Source: CAYSPU01 sp964432995
Lineage (GTDB): Bacteria; Verrucomicrobiota; Verrucomicrobiia; Limisphaerales; JAHDYP01
DNA length: 23,333 nt
Direction of reading: 5' to 3'
Assembly: GCA_964432995.1 (NCBI GenBank)
Contig: CAYSPU010000070.1
Location: 1 to 23,333 of the forward strand
Position 1 is the stretch's first letter, and each line of letters starts with the position of its first letter. This document shows, piece after piece, positions 7,211-13,901 of this stretch. The notes under the pieces were generated by a model. It was not told the DNA's origin and made no database searches. It saw only the letters and a program-made list of their open reading frames with translations. The translations under genes and the position numbers were made by a program.

Positions 7211-9229
7211 TCATTCCTCAAGAGGCCGAATCCGGATCGCCTGTCCCCCACCGCCGCTGAGGCGAAGCACCAGCTTCTCTCCCGGCTCCACGGTCCCCTT
7301 CCGATAGGTGAGGCGGTTCAGGTCGGCCGAATCCGGCACATCAGCCCAAGTCTCCATCTCGTGTCGACCGGGAGGCAGGAAGCTCAGCGGAACTTCCAAC
7401 ACGCGGGGTGTCCAATCCGTCATCGCTCCCAGGTACCAATCCAAGCCATGGCGCCGGGCGACGATGAGGTAGTCCCCCACCTCGCCGCCCAAGACCCTCG
7501 TTTCGTCCCAGGCGGTAGGAACCTGGCGGAGGAAGTCAAAACCCGGCTGACCTTCGTAGGCGGTCGGCGCATCGCAGACCATGGGCATTGGATTCTCGTA
7601 GACGACGTACATCGCCAGGTGATGGCACCGGGTGCCCAGCACGGTAGGTTTCACGCCCTGCGCCTTGAAATGCGCGCGGTCGACAGCCCGGAATCCGCCC
7701 AGGTGGTAGTCCATCGGACCGGCCAGCATCCGGGTGAAGGGCACGATCAGGTTGTGTTCAGGGTCGGGCTGTTCGCTCCACTTCTGGTATTCCAGGTTCA
7801 GCACGCCCTCGTGGTTGAAGAGGTTGGGATACGTGCGTTGGAGGCCGGTCGGCTTCCAGACGCCGTGAAACTGGATGTGCAAGTGGTGGCGCGCCGCCGA
7901 CTGCAGAACCCGCTCGGCGAACCGCACCATCTCCTGGTCGTCCCGATCCAGGAAATCCACCATCAACCCCGCCACTCCCCACTTCTCGTATTGCGCAAAG
8001 GCCTCTTCCAGATGCTCGCTCAAGGGCTTCCAGTGAACCCAGAGCCGCAGGCCCACGCCCCGGGACCGGGCGTAGTCGGCGACCTGTTCCATCGGCAGCC
8101 CGGCCCGAGGTGTGGTGATGTCGGTGTCGGGGCCGGGGCCAAATCCGCCCTGGGACTGCTGATACCAGGTGGTGTCCCTCGGCCCGCTGACGATGGCGTG
8201 GAAGGCAATCCCGTTCCGGGCGCAGAAATCGAGGTAGTGCTTCATCGTCGGCCAGTTCAGCCCCACCTGGAAATCGACGGGCTCCTGGCATGGCCCGTTC
8301 CACCAGTTCCAGGTTGTCTTTCCGCACTTGAGCCACGAGAGATCGGCGACGGCACACGGTTCGTTCAGATTCAGGATGAGGTTCGATTCGATGAGCCGCC
8401 CCGGCGCGGCGCCGATCAGCAGGACGCGCCACGGCGAAGACAAGGGCAGTCGCGATCGGACTTTCACCTCCTGCTGACCCGGCAACGGCGAGAGATCGCA
8501 CCGGAGACGCCGTTGGTCACCCATTCCTGCCGCCTTCAGGTACATCCCGGCATAGTGGCGCAGGTTCGCCTCGGTGAAGGCCACACAGACACCGTCGTCG
8601 TATTGCGCCAGCAACGGCAGGTCGATCAGTCGGTTGGTCGCCAACCCCGAGAGTCGTGTCGAGGCGTAGAGACCCTCGTGAGGGGTCGCGTATTCCTCGC
8701 GGTAGAGCGGCCACAGCCGCGGGTCGCCGGTGAGATGGAACCGGGCGGGTTCGTCCGTGATCTCGATCGACTCGGCGCCCTCCTGTTCGGGCACCGTATA
8801 CCGGAACGCCACACCATCATCATAGGCCCGGAATGTGACCCGGACTCTCCGGAGTGGCCCGGTGGCGGTCTCCAGATCGAGAATCAGTTCGTGGAAATGG
8901 TCACGGATCGGGTTGCTCTTGCCGAAGGGGACGGTGTACATCGTGTCGGAGGTGCCGACCCGCGAGTCCCTCTTCGCGACCCGATCCAGGAGGTTGCGGT
9001 CGCGAAAGGCCAACCCCAGCTCGCACTGCAGCAACGCCCGGCCTCGGTACCGGACCTCGAAATCGGCCCCTCGACCATCCGGCGAGGAACCATCTGCCGC
9101 AATCCGCAACTCAATCGCTCCGTCCGGCGAAGAGACGGCAAGCGGTTCACCAACGATGTGCGTCGCGGCCAGGCTGCACAGCGCCCATGCCAGGAGGATC
9201 CAGTTTGACGACGATCGCGAAGGGGTCAT
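7211..9229 (-). CDS. Glycoside hydrolase family 97, retaining alpha-galactosidase-like, secreted
   Basis: 672 residues from the ATG at 9227-9229; a TTG at 9265 is less likely because it coincides with a promoter-like -35. A signal peptide covers about 1-28. The N-terminal beta-sandwich (about 30-290) has the family features SPDGAIELRI, PFGKSNPIRDHFHEL and FRAYDDGVAFRY. The catalytic barrel (about 300-570) includes KTTWNWWNG, GLMVDFLDRDDQ with Asp425, and RTYPNLFNHEGVLNLEY with Glu474 and Glu480. The C-terminal sandwich covers about 575-672. An Asp in the MVDF position marks the retaining branch, whose characterised Bacteroides member is an alpha-galactosidase. The 55-residue spacing from Asp425 to Glu480 fits nucleophile and acid/base as I recall them for that enzyme; inverting alpha-glucosidases (SusB type) lack this Asp. 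It hydrolyses alpha-linked sugars outside the cytoplasm; the exact substrate is not shown. It has its own promoter-like sequence and no Shine-Dalgarno site. Confidence 0.93.
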   Translation of the reverse strand: MTPSRSSSNWILLAWALCSLAATHIVGEPLAVSSPDGAIELRIAADGSSPDGRGADFEVRYRGRALLQCELGLAFRDRNLLDRVAKRDSRVGTSDTMYTVPFGKSNPIRDHFHELILDLETATGPLRRVRVTFRAYDDGVAFRYTVPEQEGAESIEITDEPARFHLTGDPRLWPLYREEYATPHEGLYASTRLSGLATNRLIDLPLLAQYDDGVCVAFTEANLRHYAGMYLKAAGMGDQRRLRCDLSPLPGQQEVKVRSRLPLSSPWRVLLIGAAPGRLIESNLILNLNEPCAVADLSWLKCGKTTWNWWNGPCQEPVDFQVGLNWPTMKHYLDFCARNGIAFHAIVSGPRDTTWYQQSQGGFGPGPDTDITTPRAGLPMEQVADYARSRGVGLRLWVHWKPLSEHLEEAFAQYEKWGVAGLMVDFLDRDDQEMVRFAERVLQSAARHHLHIQFHGVWKPTGLQRTYPNLFNHEGVLNLEYQKWSEQPDPEHNLIVPFTRMLAGPMDYHLGGFRAVDRAHFKAQGVKPTVLGTRCHHLAMYVVYENPMPMVCDAPTAYEGQPGFDFLRQVPTAWDETRVLGGEVGDYLIVARRHGLDWYLGAMTDWTPRVLEVPLSFLPPGRHEMETWADVPDSADLNRLTYRKGTVEPGEKLVLRLSGGGGQAIRIRPLEE

Positions 9230-9236
9230 GCCGGGA

Positions 9237-9265
9237 AGGGTAACGGAATCGCGCAGGAACACCAA
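9237..9265 (-). promoter_or_regulatory. Candidate leaderless promoter of the GH97 gene
   Basis: TTGGTG (9265-9260), a 17-nt spacer and TACCCT (9242-9237) are followed after 7 nt by the ATG at 9229. The geometry is identical to that of the sigma factor gene. No ribosome-binding site is present in the 7-nt interval (TCCCGGC). Confidence 0.4.
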
Positions 9266-9596
9266 GACCCGACGCGAAGATCTGCCCTCTGCGGTTCTTG
9301 GCGCGCTCCTGTCCAGGGTCAGCCGCGGATGGGCAGGATGGGCGTGGAGGGCCTGGCTGCGGATGGAAGACTCTCGACGGCGGTTTGGCGATCCAGGCAG
9401 ATCGAAAGGCCGTGCATCGACGCGGGCGCGGCGGATGACGGAATCAGGGCATCTCGCCGAGAGGCGACGCGTGAATCCGACAGGATTCGGGATCGGCCGC
9501 GAGGCGCAGAAACCGCGAGCGGGAAGGCCTGAGCGTGCGCCGCGCTGAAGACCGCAAGTCCGGCCCCGGGGTGATTCCCATCCACGGCTCGTCCGC
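9266..9596. other. 331-bp intergenic stretch with two adjacent hairpins
   Basis: No credible coding sequence is seen here. The only structure I recognise is a pair of small perfect hairpins at 9454-9467 (TCGCC, GAGA loop, GGCGA) and 9473-9488 (GAATCC, GACA loop, GGATTC). They lie about 110 nt downstream of the small conserved gene and upstream of the GH97 promoter, so they may mark the 3' end of the upstream transcript. Confidence 0.45.
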
Positions 9597-9842
9597 TCAC
9601 CATCGGCGCCCCAAGAACCACTCGTCCACCTCCAGGTCGTGCTTCAGCAGGTAGTCCCGGTGGTCGCTGCCCCGGACCTTGAAGTAGTCCGCCCGCGGCC
9701 ATTCCGGCAGGCTCTCCACCTGGTACCAGCGGTCGATGATCTCCTCAATCTCCACCGATTGCGCCTCCAGCACAAACCGGCGAGGGGTCTCGTCGGCCTT
9801 GAACCCCGCGTGGCACTCGACGGTGATGGGAACGAGTCTCAT
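9597..9842 (-). CDS. Small conserved protein of unknown function (81 residues)
   Basis: The start is the ATG at 9840-9842, giving 81 residues that begin MRLVPITVECHAGFKADETP. Upstream codons in the same frame are arginine- and serine-rich and overlap the next gene out of frame, so they are not used. The product is acidic and aromatic-rich with no signal peptide or membrane segment. Its central part (VEIEEIIDRWYQ, then DYFKVRGSDHRDYLLKHD) has the look of a small, widely conserved cytoplasmic protein family with no known role, but I cannot name it. It starts 46 bp after the mutarotase-like gene on the same strand and is probably co-transcribed with it. No Shine-Dalgarno sequence is evident. Confidence 0.75.
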   Translation of the reverse strand: MRLVPITVECHAGFKADETPRRFVLEAQSVEIEEIIDRWYQVESLPEWPRADYFKVRGSDHRDYLLKHDLEVDEWFLGRRW

Positions 9843-9888
9843 GGCGCAACTCGGCAGGCCCACCAGGCAACACCTCGGCCGCGCGGCA

Positions 9889-10929
9889 TCATTCGGCGCC
9901 GCCATTGGGGGTCGTGTAGAAGTCGTACGTGATGCGCCAAGTGAACTCGGCGCCCGGCTCGAGCCGCATCTCGATGAAGGGTTCGAAGGAGAGCGGCGCG
10001 CGAATCGCCCACAGAGCCGCCCGAGACAAGGGGCGGTCCGCCGTAATACGAACCCCCGCCCCCACACGCCGGTTTTCGATCCGGACATCATAGTCCTTCG
10101 GATCCGGCCCGAATCCCTGGATGCCGAAGTACACGCAGTCTTCGCCGGTCAGCGTTTTGCGGAAAAGGATGCGGTTCCCCCGGACCTCCGCCAAGTGGCC
10201 GGGGGGAGGCGGTGTGGCCTGGATCGGAAAGGGAACCGAGATCGAGCAATCAGGACCGGGGGCCTGGCGGTCGAGGTAGAGGAAGTTGTGATTGTAGACG
10301 CTGGTCCGGAGCAGGCGCGTTCCCGTGTTGCGCAGGCAATGAGCGAGCACCAGTTGCGGCTGGTTGGCCGTGAGCGACACGGTCTTGCGGTAGTCATAGC
10401 CATAACCACTCGACGGGTCCGCCAGCACGTGCCGGAACTCGATGGAATCCGGCCGCGGAGCGACCGCCCACTTGCCGCCGTCCACGATCGAGTATAGCCG
10501 GAACGGATCGTACTTGGCATCGTCCGGCTTCCGCAGCACACCCACGCCGATCTTGATGAAGGTCCCGCCCGCCTGGGCTTCGTCGAAGCCCAGGCCCCGG
10601 CCGTCGGTCGAAAACTCCTCGGCGGGACCCGTGATCGCCGTGCAGGGCCCGGCCACAATATCGCCGCCCTCATAAACAAAGTCGTGGACCTTCGGATCAC
10701 TCCGCTGGAACCATTGCGGGAAGAAGTCATGCCCGGCGTATTCGAGGGCCCCGATCACCCCCGACCAGTCGAACCGGGTGCCCCGGTAGAAACCCGCGGT
10801 CGCGTCGGGCAAAAAGAGCCGCACGCGGACGATGCCATTGGTAATTTCGGCCTCGGGCGCGGCGCCGGCGGAGAGGCAGAGGCCTGCTGCCAGGGGCACG
10901 CCGGCGACAATCCGGGCGGTCTTCTTCAT
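9889..10929 (-). CDS. Secreted galactose-mutarotase-like (aldose 1-epimerase fold) protein
   Basis: 346 residues from the ATG at 10927-10929, chosen because it begins a clean signal peptide (MKKTARIVAGVPLAAGLCLS, cleavage near AGA/A at about 24). The mature protein opens with ITNGIVRVRLFLPD and YRGTRFDWSGVIGALEYAGHDFF, and has YRKTVSLTANQPQLVLAHCLRNTG, SVYNHNFLYLD and a closing FIEMRLEPGAEFTWRITYDFY. This order of strands, with a His in the YNHNF segment and a late Glu, resembles the beta-sandwich of galactose mutarotases. Function as an anomer-interconverting enzyme or as a sugar-binding relative is inferred. It lies upstream of the small conserved gene and in the same direction as the GH97 gene, which would fit sugar handling in the periplasm. 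A strong -35 (TTGTCA) precedes it. Confidence 0.72.
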   Translation of the reverse strand: MKKTARIVAGVPLAAGLCLSAGAAPEAEITNGIVRVRLFLPDATAGFYRGTRFDWSGVIGALEYAGHDFFPQWFQRSDPKVHDFVYEGGDIVAGPCTAITGPAEEFSTDGRGLGFDEAQAGGTFIKIGVGVLRKPDDAKYDPFRLYSIVDGGKWAVAPRPDSIEFRHVLADPSSGYGYDYRKTVSLTANQPQLVLAHCLRNTGTRLLRTSVYNHNFLYLDRQAPGPDCSISVPFPIQATPPPPGHLAEVRGNRILFRKTLTGEDCVYFGIQGFGPDPKDYDVRIENRRVGAGVRITADRPLSRAALWAIRAPLSFEPFIEMRLEPGAEFTWRITYDFYTTPNGGAE

Positions 10930-10936
10930 CGGCCGG

Positions 10937-10965
10937 ATGATGGCCCACGGAGAACGCGTTGACAA
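10937..10965 (-). promoter_or_regulatory. Candidate leaderless promoter of the mutarotase-like gene
   Basis: TTGTCA (10965-10960, five of six consensus bases), a 17-nt spacer and CATCAT (10942-10937) are followed after 7 nt by the ATG at 10929. The -10 keeps the key A at position 2 and T at position 6. There is no Shine-Dalgarno site. Confidence 0.45.
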
Positions 10966-11080
10966 ACTCGATTGCAGGCGGGTGTCCGGCGGGCAACCGC
11001 CAGCCGCGGCGATGCCAAAGGCTCCCCCTGTGCCGGGTGTCACGCCAACCGCAAGCCCCCCGCCTGCCACCCTGTCACCC

Positions 11081-11635
11081 TCAGTTGTCGTCGTCTTCGC
11101 TCAAGGCCTCCCGGCGTTCAATGGCCTCGGGGTGCGCATCGAGATTTAGGGAGAGATAGATGTGACGCAACTCGTGACCGAAGCCGCGCTTCCGGAAAAA
11201 AGCCAGCGCCGGCAGGTTGTCCTCCGTCGTGTCCACCAACATGATGCGGGCGTCGCGCCGGATGAAAAGACTCGTCAACTGATTCATCAATCGCGAGGCC
11301 AATCCCTGCCGGCTGAAGCTCGGCTCAACGCCCAACCATTCGAGCCAGCCGTAGCGCCAGGCGTTGCGCGGTTTTTCCATCGTGCTGCCCAACGCAAAGC
11401 CAACCACCCGGTCCCCGGCCACCGCCACCAGGCACGTCTCCTGGTCCGAACTGAAGATCTGCATCACTTCGTCGTCATCCCAGCAGCGATACAGCGTGGG
11501 CAGTTCCTCAGCCGTGAACAGCTTCTGGCCCAGAGCAAACACCGCCGGCAAATCGTCCAACCGCATCTCGCGGATCTCCACCACCGGCGGATGGGCCTTG
11601 CGCCGGCGGCGGACGGTTCTTGGTTTATCGTCCAT
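11081..11635 (-). CDS. GNAT-family N-acetyltransferase
   Basis: 184 residues from the ATG at 11633-11635. After a basic N-terminus (KPRTVRRRRKAH) the GNAT fold runs from about 18 to 168: VEIREMRLDDLPAVFALG (strand 1, helix 1), CLVAVAGDRVVGFALGS (strands 2-3), and the acetyl-CoA-binding motif A WLGVEPSFSRQGLASRLM (100-117) with the RQGLAS pyrophosphate loop, then LPALAFFRKRGF (motif B) at 141-152. The architecture resembles RimI-like enzymes, but the acceptor (protein N-terminus, small molecule or drug) cannot be told. The C-terminus is acidic (SEDDDN). A partial ribosome-binding site (AGAGG, about 10 nt upstream) precedes the ATG. The gene is divergent from the IF-1 gene and lies 151 bp upstream of the mutarotase-like gene. 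Confidence 0.9.
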   Translation of the reverse strand: MDDKPRTVRRRRKAHPPVVEIREMRLDDLPAVFALGQKLFTAEELPTLYRCWDDDEVMQIFSSDQETCLVAVAGDRVVGFALGSTMEKPRNAWRYGWLEWLGVEPSFSRQGLASRLMNQLTSLFIRRDARIMLVDTTEDNLPALAFFRKRGFGHELRHIYLSLNLDAHPEAIERREALSEDDDN

Positions 11636-11920
11636 CGGAAATCAACCTCTCGGAAGCTGGATCTCTTCCGTGCGAGGGAACGTAGCCGCCGCCGGGCGCC
11701 GGGGCCAGGAGAAAGAGGGCCCGGCCCGTCCGTCGAAATCATCGAGGATAGTTGTTGCTATCGGCACGGAACCTGTCGTACTGGGGGAGTCCGTTCGCTG
11801 GCTGGTCTCCTCCAGGGCATGGCGAATCTTCAGGTGAACATGGTTCAGTGATGATTTGAGACCCGACGCTCGGGGGCAGTCAGGTGGAGAAGCTAAATTA
11901 CTGAACTGCAATCGATTACA

Positions 11921-12136
11921 TTGAAAGAACAACACCTCGAAGTGGAAGGCCGCGTCGCCACCGTCCTGCCCGGAACCATGTTCCGAGTGGAACTCGACAA
12001 TAAACACCTCGTGCTCGCCACCATCTGCGGCAAGATGCGGAAGCGGTGGGTTCGACTGACCGTGGGGGACCGCGTGAAGATGGAAATGTCGCCCTACGAT
12101 CTGAACAAGGCGCGCATCGTTTGGAGGTTGAAGTAG
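11921..12136 (+). CDS. infA: Translation initiation factor IF-1
   Basis: 71 residues as annotated, an OB-fold protein that binds the ribosomal A site during initiation. The family signature is clear: LEVEGRVATVLPGTMFRVELDNKHLVLATICGKMRK in the first half, then GDRVKMEMSPYDLNKARIVWRLK at the end. There is no ATG: the annotated start is TTG at 11921, which gives a normal-length N-terminus. In-frame alternatives between the TAA at 11894 and the TTG are ATT at 11897 and CTG at 11906. The only ribosome-binding-like sequence (GGTGGAGA, 11883-11890) is too far from the TTG (about 30 nt) but suits the ATT. The gene is isolated from ribosomal protein genes and divergent from the GNAT gene. IF-1 in this phylum can be present in more than one copy, so this may be a second copy. 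Confidence 0.93.
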   Translation: MKEQHLEVEGRVATVLPGTMFRVELDNKHLVLATICGKMRKRWVRLTVGDRVKMEMSPYDLNKARIVWRLK

Positions 12137-12249
12137 CAACGCGGTGACGCGGCCCGCGGCCTGGCCGCCCGCAGCGTCGCCCCACGATCCCGGCAAGGCC
12201 GCCTGCCCGCGGCACGACCGTGACGCCAACGGATGCTCCGGAGCCGCGC

Positions 12250-13365
12250 ATGAAAGCAGAGAGCGCCAAGCCGTGGACGGCCGAGGCGGTGTTGGATTGG
12301 GCCCGGGCCTACCAGCCGGCAGCCGTGCTGGCGGCGGCGGCCGATCTGGAGGTGTTCGGCGCCCTGACCGACGGACCGCGCACCGCCGCCGCGCTTGCCG
12401 GGAGGCTCCGCTGCGATGCGGCCGGCTTGACAACACTGCTCGATGCCCTGGTCGCGCTGCAGTTCCTCGAGAAACGAGACCGCATGTATCAGATGGCCGC
12501 CGGACTCGAGTCCGTGCTGACAGCCGGCGGCGAGCGGAGCGTTCTGGGGATGGTCCAACACCAAGCCAACTGCCTCCGGCGCTGGGCGCAGTTGGCACAG
12601 GTCATCCGCACCGGCCGACGCCCGGCCGACCCGACGCCCAGCGTGCGCGGCGCATCGGGTGACCTCGAGGCGTTCATCGAGGCCATGGCCAACGTCTCGG
12701 CGCCCGCCGCCGACGACGTGATCCGCGCGATCCGGCCGCTCCAGTTCCAGCACCTGCTCGACGTGGGGGGCGCCTCTGGCACGTGGACCCTGGCTTTTTT
12801 GCGTGCCTGCCCCACGGGCGTCGCGACGCTATTCGACTTGCCTGAGGTCATCCCCCTGGCCCGCCGCTGTCTCACGCATGCCGGCCTCAACCAACGCGTC
12901 CGGCTGGCGCCCGGCAATTACCTCGTCGATCCCCTCCCCCAAGGCGCGGACCTCGCCTGGGTCAGCGCCATCGTCCATCAGAACTCGCGCGCCCAGAACC
13001 GCAGGCTCTTCACCCGGACCTTCCGGGCGTTGCGCCCGGACGGCCGCATCGCCATCCGCGACATCCTGATGGACTCGACGCGCACGCGGCCCGTGGCGGG
13101 GGCCTTGTTCGCGGTCAATATGCTGGTCGGAACCGAAGGCGGCGGCACCTTCACCGGCAACGAACTCCGCCACGATCTCGAGTCCGCGGGGTTTGTCGAC
13201 ATCACCCTGGCGCGGCGCGACCAGGGAATGAACTCCGTCATCGTGGCGACCAAGCCCGCGCCCGGGACCGCGGCTCTGCTCACCCGCAGGCACACGCGCC
13301 GGTCTGCCCGGCGGACTGACTCTGCCAGTCATCCGGCGATCGCGAAACGTGCCCCGCAGCGCTGA
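12250..13365 (+). CDS. SAM-dependent O-methyltransferase (COMT/Methyltransf_2 type)
   Basis: 371 residues from the ATG at 12250; a GTG at 12220 would add ten. The N-terminal winged-helix dimerisation domain (about 12-100) has the typical pattern of this family (VLAAAADLEVFGALTDGPRTAAALAGRL, then LLDALVALQFLEK). The Rossmann methyltransferase domain (about 150-335) contains motif I LLDVGGASGTWTLAFL (DVGGASG, 171-177) for SAM, the acidic FDLPEV after strand 2, and LRPDGRIAIRDILMD. The position usually holding the catalytic base reads IVHQNSRAQN with His243. Relatives methylate hydroxyls of phenolic, polyketide or carotenoid-like substrates; nothing here identifies the substrate. The last 30 residues are arginine-rich and probably disordered. 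It follows infA by 113 bp on the same strand. Confidence 0.88.
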   Translation: MKAESAKPWTAEAVLDWARAYQPAAVLAAAADLEVFGALTDGPRTAAALAGRLRCDAAGLTTLLDALVALQFLEKRDRMYQMAAGLESVLTAGGERSVLGMVQHQANCLRRWAQLAQVIRTGRRPADPTPSVRGASGDLEAFIEAMANVSAPAADDVIRAIRPLQFQHLLDVGGASGTWTLAFLRACPTGVATLFDLPEVIPLARRCLTHAGLNQRVRLAPGNYLVDPLPQGADLAWVSAIVHQNSRAQNRRLFTRTFRALRPDGRIAIRDILMDSTRTRPVAGALFAVNMLVGTEGGGTFTGNELRHDLESAGFVDITLARRDQGMNSVIVATKPAPGTAALLTRRHTRRSARRTDSASHPAIAKRAPQR

Positions 13366-13655
13366 CCGGGCGAATCGGCGCAGCCTGCCCGCCCGAGAGC
13401 TGCCGCGCACGGCCGGAACAACACCCGCCGGAACGACAGCGGCCCACGGACTCGGCGTCACTCCCGGCCTCGTCGCTTGGATGTGCGCCCCCCCTTCTCG
13501 GGTGCCTACTTTGCCGTGGATTCGGCCCCGTGCCCGTGGCATAGTCCGACCGTGGGCACCAGCGGTCGCCGCAGCTCCAACCGGTGGGCGAGGCGCGAGG
13601 CAGTGATCCACAGGGTGCGCCGCCCAGATCGCATCCGGACAGCGGGGAGGGCCGC
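13366..13655 (+). other. 290-bp intergenic stretch upstream of the sensor operon
   Basis: No gene is supported here. The likely promoter for the downstream membrane protein/kinase pair should lie in this stretch, but I see no convincing -35/-10 pair. CATAGT (13540-13545) is -10-like without a matching -35. Confidence 0.3.
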
Positions 13656-13901
13656 GTGAAGCGATTCCTCCACCTTCTCCGGCAGCCGGTATTTCATCTG
13701 TTCCTCTTCGGCTTGGCGTTGGTGTTGCTCAGTTGGCCGTTCCTGGCGGTGGCCGGCCGAGCCGGTCTGAGCGGTCTCTGTCTCTACCTGTTTCTCCTGT
13801 GGAGCGTGCTGGTGCTGTCGTTGCTCTGGATCGGACGCAGCCTGGGCGAGGACACGGCCGACGCGGCGGATGACGAGCAGCGAGGAGGCCCCGATGTTTA
13901 G
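13656..13901 (+). CDS. Small two-helix membrane protein, coupled to the transporter-kinase
   Basis: 81 residues from the GTG at 13656-13658, which has a strong ribosome-binding site (GGGGAGG, 5 nt upstream). It has a basic start (MKRFLHLLRQ), transmembrane helices at about 13-33 and 38-60, and an acidic cytoplasmic tail (GEDTADAADDEQ), so both ends are probably inside. Its stop codon overlaps the start of the next gene by 8 nt (ATGTTTAG, 13894-13901), a sign of translational coupling. A small membrane protein encoded directly before and overlapping a symporter-type histidine kinase recalls cbrX in front of cbrA in Pseudomonas, where coupling has been described. It may be a small subunit of, or assembly helper for, the large protein, which is inference. 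Confidence 0.85.
   Translation: MKRFLHLLRQPVFHLFLFGLALVLLSWPFLAVAGRAGLSGLCLYLFLLWSVLVLSLLWIGRSLGEDTADAADDEQRGGPDV

Noticed and set aside
7109..9208. 699-codon plus-strand open frame opposite the GH97 gene
   Set aside because: It is antisense to a gene with a full GH97 domain order; its composition (Arg, Val, Pro, His rich) is that expected of a high-GC antisense frame.
13552..13659. 35-codon open frame ending in a GTGA overlap with the small membrane protein's start
   Set aside because: It is arginine-rich with no ribosome-binding site; a -10-like CATAGT precedes it but no -35 is found at a normal distance. Coupling cannot be excluded but the evidence is too thin.
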